Origin: Gammaproteobacteria bacterium
GTDB taxonomy: Bacteria > Pseudomonadota > Gammaproteobacteria > Pseudomonadales > Azotimanducaceae
NCBI GenBank assembly: GCA_003476445.1
Contig: DMUF01000093.1
Location: 1,043-20,464, forward strand
Direction of reading: 5' to 3'
DNA: 19,422 nucleotides
The notes under the pieces are model-generated. The model was not told the DNA's origin, made no database searches, and saw only the letters and a program-made list of their open reading frames with translations. Shown piece by piece: positions 15,747-19,422 of the stretch. Position numbers and translations under genes: made by a program. Within the stretch, counting starts at the first letter, position 1. Each line of letters opens with the position of its first letter.

Positions 15747-17001
15747 GACCCGCCGCGCCGGGCGCAGGGATGAGCGCGATAAAGAGCGCGGCCACCAGAT
15801 TGCAGGCAGCGACGACAAGCAGGGCCGCGGTATAGCTGCCCGTCAGGTCCTGATGCAGTGATACCAGAAACGGCGCTGCGGCACTGAAGAGCAGCGTGAT
15901 GGGCAACCCAGCGCTGCGCACTGCGCCCAGATGGCGACGCCCGAAGTAGGTTCCCCAGATCACCTCTTGCAGCGGGATCATGCCGCCCCAGCCCAGCCCC
16001 AACAGCACGAAGCCGCCGTAGATCACCACCAGCACGTGAGTTTCCACGGCGGCCACGATGGCAAGCAACGCCCCGCCGGTGACCGCCGCACCAAGCGCTG
16101 CGAGCGGCTTGGCGTCTACGCGATCAATGAAGTAACCCCACACCGGTTTCGAGATCAACGCCGGCACCGAGGCTACCGCCACGGCCAGCGACGCCTGTGC
16201 TCGGCTGAGCCCGTTGTCGGTCAAGTAGGGCACCGTCTGCAGCAGCATGACGATGATATTCACGGAGAACATACCGAACGCGAACACCAGCAGGTAGAAG
16301 ACCGGCGTGCGCAACGCCTGTTGACGGGTGAGCGAACGGGCATCATCCGCGGCGGCGCGTGACCCGAGACCTGCATCGATCTGCGCCTGAGTGCGACCAT
16401 CGGGATAAAGCCCGTGGTCTTCCGGCGTGCGCCGCATCACGCGGGCGGCGGGGAACACGAGCACCGCCGCTCCCAGCCCGAGCACGACCCAGGCCTCGCG
16501 CCAACCGAGGGTATCAATCAGCAGCGTAGCCAGCGGTGTGATGAGGATTCCCGCCAGAGAGACACCCATGGCTGCCCAGGCGACTACGCGGCCGCGGCGT
16601 TCGACGAACCACTTGGCCATGGTCACGTTGACCACCAGGTTTCCGACCAGCGCACAACCCAGCGTGACCAGCACGCCGTTGACAAGCCACCACTGCCAGA
16701 GTGTCTTGACCTGACTCTGCGCGAGCAACGCGAGCACGAGTACAGCACCGCCGATGAGCATGAGGGGCCGTGCCCCGCGTCGGTCGACCTGCACGCCGAT
16801 GAAGAAGCCCGCAAGGCCCATGACCACCTGTCCGATGGAGCGCGACAAGGTAAATTCCGCCCGCGTCCAGCCAAACTCGTCGAGCATTGGCAGCATGAAC
16901 GGGCCGAGCACATAGCTGAAAATGCCGAGTGCGACAAACTGCGCCACAAACGCCGCCGCGACGATGCGGTAGCCGTAGTAGCGCGGCAGACGAAAACGCA
17001 C
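15724..17001 (-). CDS. Major facilitator superfamily transporter
   Basis: 425 residues with about 12 hydrophobic segments in two halves separated by a hydrophilic loop near residues 200-235. It opens YYGYRIVAAAFVAQFVALGIFSYVLGPF and has the DRRGARPLMLIGG loop between helices 2 and 3 and FIDRVDAKPLAALGAA in the second half. The overall pattern is like monocarboxylate/oxalate-formate type MFS carriers, but the substrate is unknown. The start is a GTG at 17001 with no clear ribosome site; it follows the membrane protein gene by nine bases, so the two are likely translated from one message. Confidence 0.88.
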   Translation of the reverse strand: MRFRLPRYYGYRIVAAAFVAQFVALGIFSYVLGPFMLPMLDEFGWTRAEFTLSRSIGQVVMGLAGFFIGVQVDRRGARPLMLIGGAVLVLALLAQSQVKTLWQWWLVNGVLVTLGCALVGNLVVNVTMAKWFVERRGRVVAWAAMGVSLAGILITPLATLLIDTLGWREAWVVLGLGAAVLVFPAARVMRRTPEDHGLYPDGRTQAQIDAGLGSRAAADDARSLTRQQALRTPVFYLLVFAFGMFSVNIIVMLLQTVPYLTDNGLSRAQASLAVAVASVPALISKPVWGYFIDRVDAKPLAALGAAVTGGALLAIVAAVETHVLVVIYGGFVLLGLGWGGMIPLQEVIWGTYFGRRHLGAVRSAGLPITLLFSAAAPFLVSLHQDLTGSYTAALLVVAACNLVAALFIALIPAPGAAGLTTHAAR

Positions 17002-17010
17002 GGGGCTGAA

Positions 17011-17394
17011 CTAGCGATCGGTCTGGCGACAGACCCGGTGCGCCGTCAGCAGCAGGATCACGATCACAAGCTCCAAGACGGCTTCCCCCAGGCTGTTGCC
17101 CTGCCAGCCGTCAAACACGAATCCGACCACACGACCAAAGGCAATGGCGGCAACGATCGCGGCGGCCGCAAGCCACCAGAACGTCTGCCGATAGATGACC
17201 CCCGCGGCCATGAGCACACCGCCGCCGAGAAACAGTCCGCCCAGATCGCCACGCAGGGTGTTGAGGCCCTGAATACCACGGGGCACCAGCGCAAAGCGCT
17301 CGGCCGCGGTTTCCGGAAACAGCATGAACTGCAGCGCGATGCCGATGAACAGCAGCGCCATGAGACCGACCAGCGCTCGTAACAAACGTACCAT
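17011..17394 (-). CDS. Small four-helix membrane protein, DUF4345-like
   Basis: 127 residues with four hydrophobic segments (about 6-26, 50-68, 71-93 and 103-118). The pattern NTLRGDLGGLFLGGG with G-R-V-V-G-F in the third helix is typical of the DUF4345 family of inner-membrane proteins of unknown role. GGGGGA lies upstream of the ATG. It sits 62 bases downstream of the selenoprotein gene, with no T-run terminator between, and immediately upstream of the MFS gene, so it may be part of one minus-strand transcript. Confidence 0.75.
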   Translation of the reverse strand: MVRLLRALVGLMALLFIGIALQFMLFPETAAERFALVPRGIQGLNTLRGDLGGLFLGGGVLMAAGVIYRQTFWWLAAAAIVAAIAFGRVVGFVFDGWQGNSLGEAVLELVIVILLLTAHRVCRQTDR

Positions 17395-17456
17395 GCGTCC
17401 CCCTACAGAGGCGGCCCACGGTTCGCACCGGCGCCGCCGCCCTGGTCAGTCTGCGG

Positions 17457-17981
17457 TCAATCGTTGCGCGTAAGCGCGTCGATCACCTGGTCGATGACGC
17501 CATCCGCCTTCGCGCGCATTTCGTCATCGGTCGCGTCCTGAATCGGATGCGGAACGAAGACACGCCGCGCCGACTGCATGCCAAGCGCTTGCGCCTGGGT
17601 GGTCGCCGCGTCGGAGAATTCGCTCGACGCGATGGACACCGCGGGCTTGCCCTGAATCTCGAACCATACCGTGTCATGCAAACTGCACGTGGTACAGGAG
17701 CCTCAGTCGGCCAGCGCCTCGACCACAAAGTCCGCCTCGGCGCGAATCTGCTGGCGCAGCGCTTCGGGTGCCGGCTTGGTAAAGGTTGGCTTGAAATAAC
17801 GCTTCACCTCGATGCCCGGCGCGCGATCGCGCAGCAGGCTCTCGAGACGGTCGAGCAGCACGTTGCCGCGCGGCTTCGCGATGTCGAGCAGCGCGACGGT
17901 GCCGGTGATGGCACCCGACCGCTGCGCAACCTGTCGCGTGACAGGGACGCGTTCGTCCGTGGGATCCATGATGATGGTCAT
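17457..17981 (-). CDS. UGSC-family selenoprotein (in-frame TGA read as selenocysteine)
   Basis: The gene reads as one 174-residue protein if the in-frame TGA at 17703-17705 (codon 93) is selenocysteine. Residues 93-99 are then U-G-S-C-T-T-C, the U-x-x-C-x-x-C redox motif of the UGSC (seleno)protein family, whose other members have Cys at this place (C-G-S-C). Family-like segments flank it on both sides: ALLDIAKPRGNVLLDRL and KPTFTKPAPEALRQQI before, HDTVWFEIQGKPAV and RRVFVPHPIQDATDDEM after. Codon use and homology continue unbroken across the TGA, unlike a frameshift. A hairpin suited to SECIS function follows. The start has a strong GAGGAGG site seven bases upstream and overlaps the preceding gene by ATGA. 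Automatic callers would report a truncated 92-residue protein and perhaps a 74-residue one. Function is unknown; a thiol/selenol redox role is inferred. Confidence 0.9.
17665..17696 (-). promoter_or_regulatory. Candidate bacterial SECIS element
   Basis: Reading the minus strand after the TGA, TGTACC pairs with GGTATG (four Watson-Crick pairs plus two G-U pairs), then an asymmetric internal loop (A against ACAC), then CGTGC with GCATG (one G-U) closing a five-base loop AGTTT. The loop begins 18 bases after the TGA and has G as its second base; bacterial SECIS elements are described as having the loop about 16-37 bases after the codon and a G among the first two loop bases. The fold was drawn by hand. 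Confidence 0.6.
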
Positions 17982-19422
17982 GCACTTGCCTCCTCGATCT
18001 TGACCGAGACCGGTTCGGAACCGATCTGGCCGGTTGCCCAGCCGTGGAAGGCGCCGGAAAACTTTCCGGCATCCGACCCGGCCACGACGATGTGAATATC
18101 GCTGTCCTGCCGGAACTTGGGCAGGCGTCGCTCGAGCTCCGCCGCGGACATACGCGCCGCCGCTTCCGCTTTGAAGCCTACCGCGGAACGTTCGTCTGCG
18201 ACCAGTTCGCGAATCGGCCGCGCGCTCGCTTCCTGAATCCGCGCCCGCAGGTCGGCTTTGGAATAGCCGTCGCGAATAAGCGTGTCCACGTGCTCAGGGC
18301 ACACCACGAGCATCACGTTGGTCGCGTAGTGTGCCTTGGGGTGGAACGCGGCCTCGAGACAGAGCCCCAGACTCCCGGCGAGCTGCGCAGCGGTGCGTGA
18401 ATCCTGATCCACCATCTGCACCGGGCCGCTCGTACCGGCAAACACGGTAACGACCGAATCTTCCGCGCGAAAGCCGCGCTCGACATGCAGCGGCGACCAG
18501 GGATTGCGTTCCTCCCATTCGGCGAAGCACATGGTGAACTTCATCGGGTTACCGAGCGTGGAGCGCTCGGTGCCACCCGGGCGCGCGCCACCGATATTGC
18601 GCACGGCGAGGCGCACGGCCCGGCCGATGGTGGCATTCGCTCGGTTGCCCTGCCCGAGTGCCCCAAGCTTCATGTTCATGCCCAGACGGTGTCGGATCGG
18701 ACCGTTGACCACCATGACCGGACTCGCCCCCATGGTGGTCGCCATGACACCGTGAATGTTGAAGGTATCGGAGCACACCGCCTGCACCGCAGCGAGGACG
18801 ACGGGAAGGTATTCCGGGCGACAGCCCGCCATGACCGCGTTGATCGCAATCTTCTCGACCGTCGCCTCACCCATGTTGGGCGGCATCACCGCGACTACTT
18901 CCCGCGGGTCGCGGGTCGTGCCGGCGAGCATTCGCAGCACGCGCTCGGGGGTAGGCGGCACCAGCGGCAGCCCATCGCTGAATCCCTGATCAAACATGAA
19001 CTCGAACGGGTCATCCTGCACCGCAATCTCAATGCGGCGGGCACGGAGCGGGCTGTTTTCCGATTCGGCACGCAGGCGCTCTGCGATCACGGGATCTACC
19101 GAAAGCGAGCCGCAGCCCGGACGCCAGGCGGGCAGTCCGGACCAGTCGACCGCGGGAGCAGGCAGACCGGTCAGGGTTGCGAGATGCTCCGCAAGTGCCT
19201 GCCATTCATCCCGCACGAACCCCGTCAGGACGCGCGTTTCGCGGCCATCCGCATCGGCCAGAAACAGGGTCGGGACAGTATCGATGTCGTAGGCGAAGCT
19301 CACCTTGAGCCGCGAGTCATCAAGCACGGGCGCGGTGAGAGCATGCCGCTGCGCGAGAAGGGCATTGCCTTCCGTCGTCTGCCCGACCAGGTGCACGTCC
19401 AGCGCATCGCCGAACGCGCGAT
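17978..19422 (-). CDS. Thioredoxin-fold segment fused to a large domain of unknown function; partner of the UGSC selenoprotein (5' end beyond window)
   Basis: 480 residues are visible; the frame stays open to the window edge, so the N-terminus is missing. A GTG at 19396 could start a shorter protein but the frame before it is also open. Residues 1-75 look like the C-terminal part of a thioredoxin/peroxiredoxin-like fold, with a cis-proline motif TVPTLFLAD (P50) and a following beta-strand and helix; its active-site Cys or Sec pair would lie outside the window. A large domain follows with conserved-looking runs DGLPLVPPTPERV, VVAVMPPNMGEATVEKIAINA, GCRPEYLPVVLAAVQA, FNIHGVMATTMGASPVMVVNGP and RNIGGARPGGTERSTLGNP. 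I do not recognise this domain. It contains several single cysteines. The stop overlaps the selenoprotein start (ATGA), so the two are likely made together and may form a complex or redox pair. Confidence 0.8.
   Translation of the reverse strand, partial: RAFGDALDVHLVGQTTEGNALLAQRHALTAPVLDDSRLKVSFAYDIDTVPTLFLADADGRETRVLTGFVRDEWQALAEHLATLTGLPAPAVDWSGLPAWRPGCGSLSVDPVIAERLRAESENSPLRARRIEIAVQDDPFEFMFDQGFSDGLPLVPPTPERVLRMLAGTTRDPREVVAVMPPNMGEATVEKIAINAVMAGCRPEYLPVVLAAVQAVCSDTFNIHGVMATTMGASPVMVVNGPIRHRLGMNMKLGALGQGNRANATIGRAVRLAVRNIGGARPGGTERSTLGNPMKFTMCFAEWEERNPWSPLHVERGFRAEDSVVTVFAGTSGPVQMVDQDSRTAAQLAGSLGLCLEAAFHPKAHYATNVMLVVCPEHVDTLIRDGYSKADLRARIQEASARPIRELVADERSAVGFKAEAAARMSAAELERRLPKFRQDSDIHIVVAGSDAGKFSGAFHGWATGQIGSEPVSVKIEEASA

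Noticed and set aside
17457..17681. A separate 74-residue gene starting at TTG 17681
   Set aside because: It is the C-terminal half of the UGSC selenoprotein; the family similarity starts before the TTG and there is no ribosome site in front of it.
17703..17705. Nonsense mutation making the UGSC gene a pseudogene
   Set aside because: The TGA falls exactly at the redox-active Sec/Cys position, both sides stay in the same frame with family-like sequence, and a SECIS-like hairpin follows.

Overview
The window is high-GC chromosomal DNA, most likely from a gammaproteobacterium. Its left two thirds keep the gene order known from Pseudomonas and its relatives: ispB / rplU-rpmA-obgE-proB / rpsT / murJ-ribF-lspA-fkpB / type IV pilus minor pilins. 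Coding density is very high, most minus-strand neighbours overlap by 1 to 16 bases, and Shine-Dalgarno sites are of the GGAG type.

Layout. (1) Positions 1-4534, minus strand: a minor pilin operon pilE-fimT/fimU-pilV-pilW-pilX-pilY1; pilY1 runs off the left edge and carries about 260 residues of Ig/cadherin-like repeats ahead of its von Willebrand A domain. (2) Positions 4531-8062, minus: murJ, ribF, lspA, fkpB, with fkpB overlapping pilE. ileS (normally between ribF and lspA) and ispH (normally after fkpB) are absent, and the flanking genes are joined by ATGA overlaps. (3) Positions 8056-8387, plus: rpsT with its own promoter and a TTG start. (4) Positions 8495-11682, minus: promoter, rplU, rpmA, a strong hairpin terminator, obgE, proB. 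(5) Positions 11732-12760, plus: ispB. (6) Positions 12797-12939: tRNA-Pro(CGG) with its promoter. (7) Positions 13011-15746, plus: accessory genes for a GFA-family zinc protein, a short-chain dehydrogenase, an EHN-type epoxide hydrolase and a small unknown protein. (8) Positions 15724-19422, minus: an MFS transporter, a DUF4345-like membrane protein, a selenoprotein and its coupled upstream partner, which runs off the right edge.

The most notable item is the selenoprotein at 17457-17981. Two apparent short ORFs are one 174-codon gene interrupted by an in-frame TGA. Read as selenocysteine (U), the TGA gives the motif U-G-S-C-T-T-C, which matches the UGSC (seleno)protein family. A hairpin placed like a bacterial SECIS element follows the TGA. 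The upstream gene overlaps it by four bases and encodes the C-terminal part of a thioredoxin fold joined to a large domain I do not recognise. I infer a two-gene redox module of unknown substrate. The neighbouring epoxide hydrolase, dehydrogenase, GFA protein and MFS transporter suggest a catabolic or detoxifying setting, but nothing in the sequence ties them to the selenoprotein.
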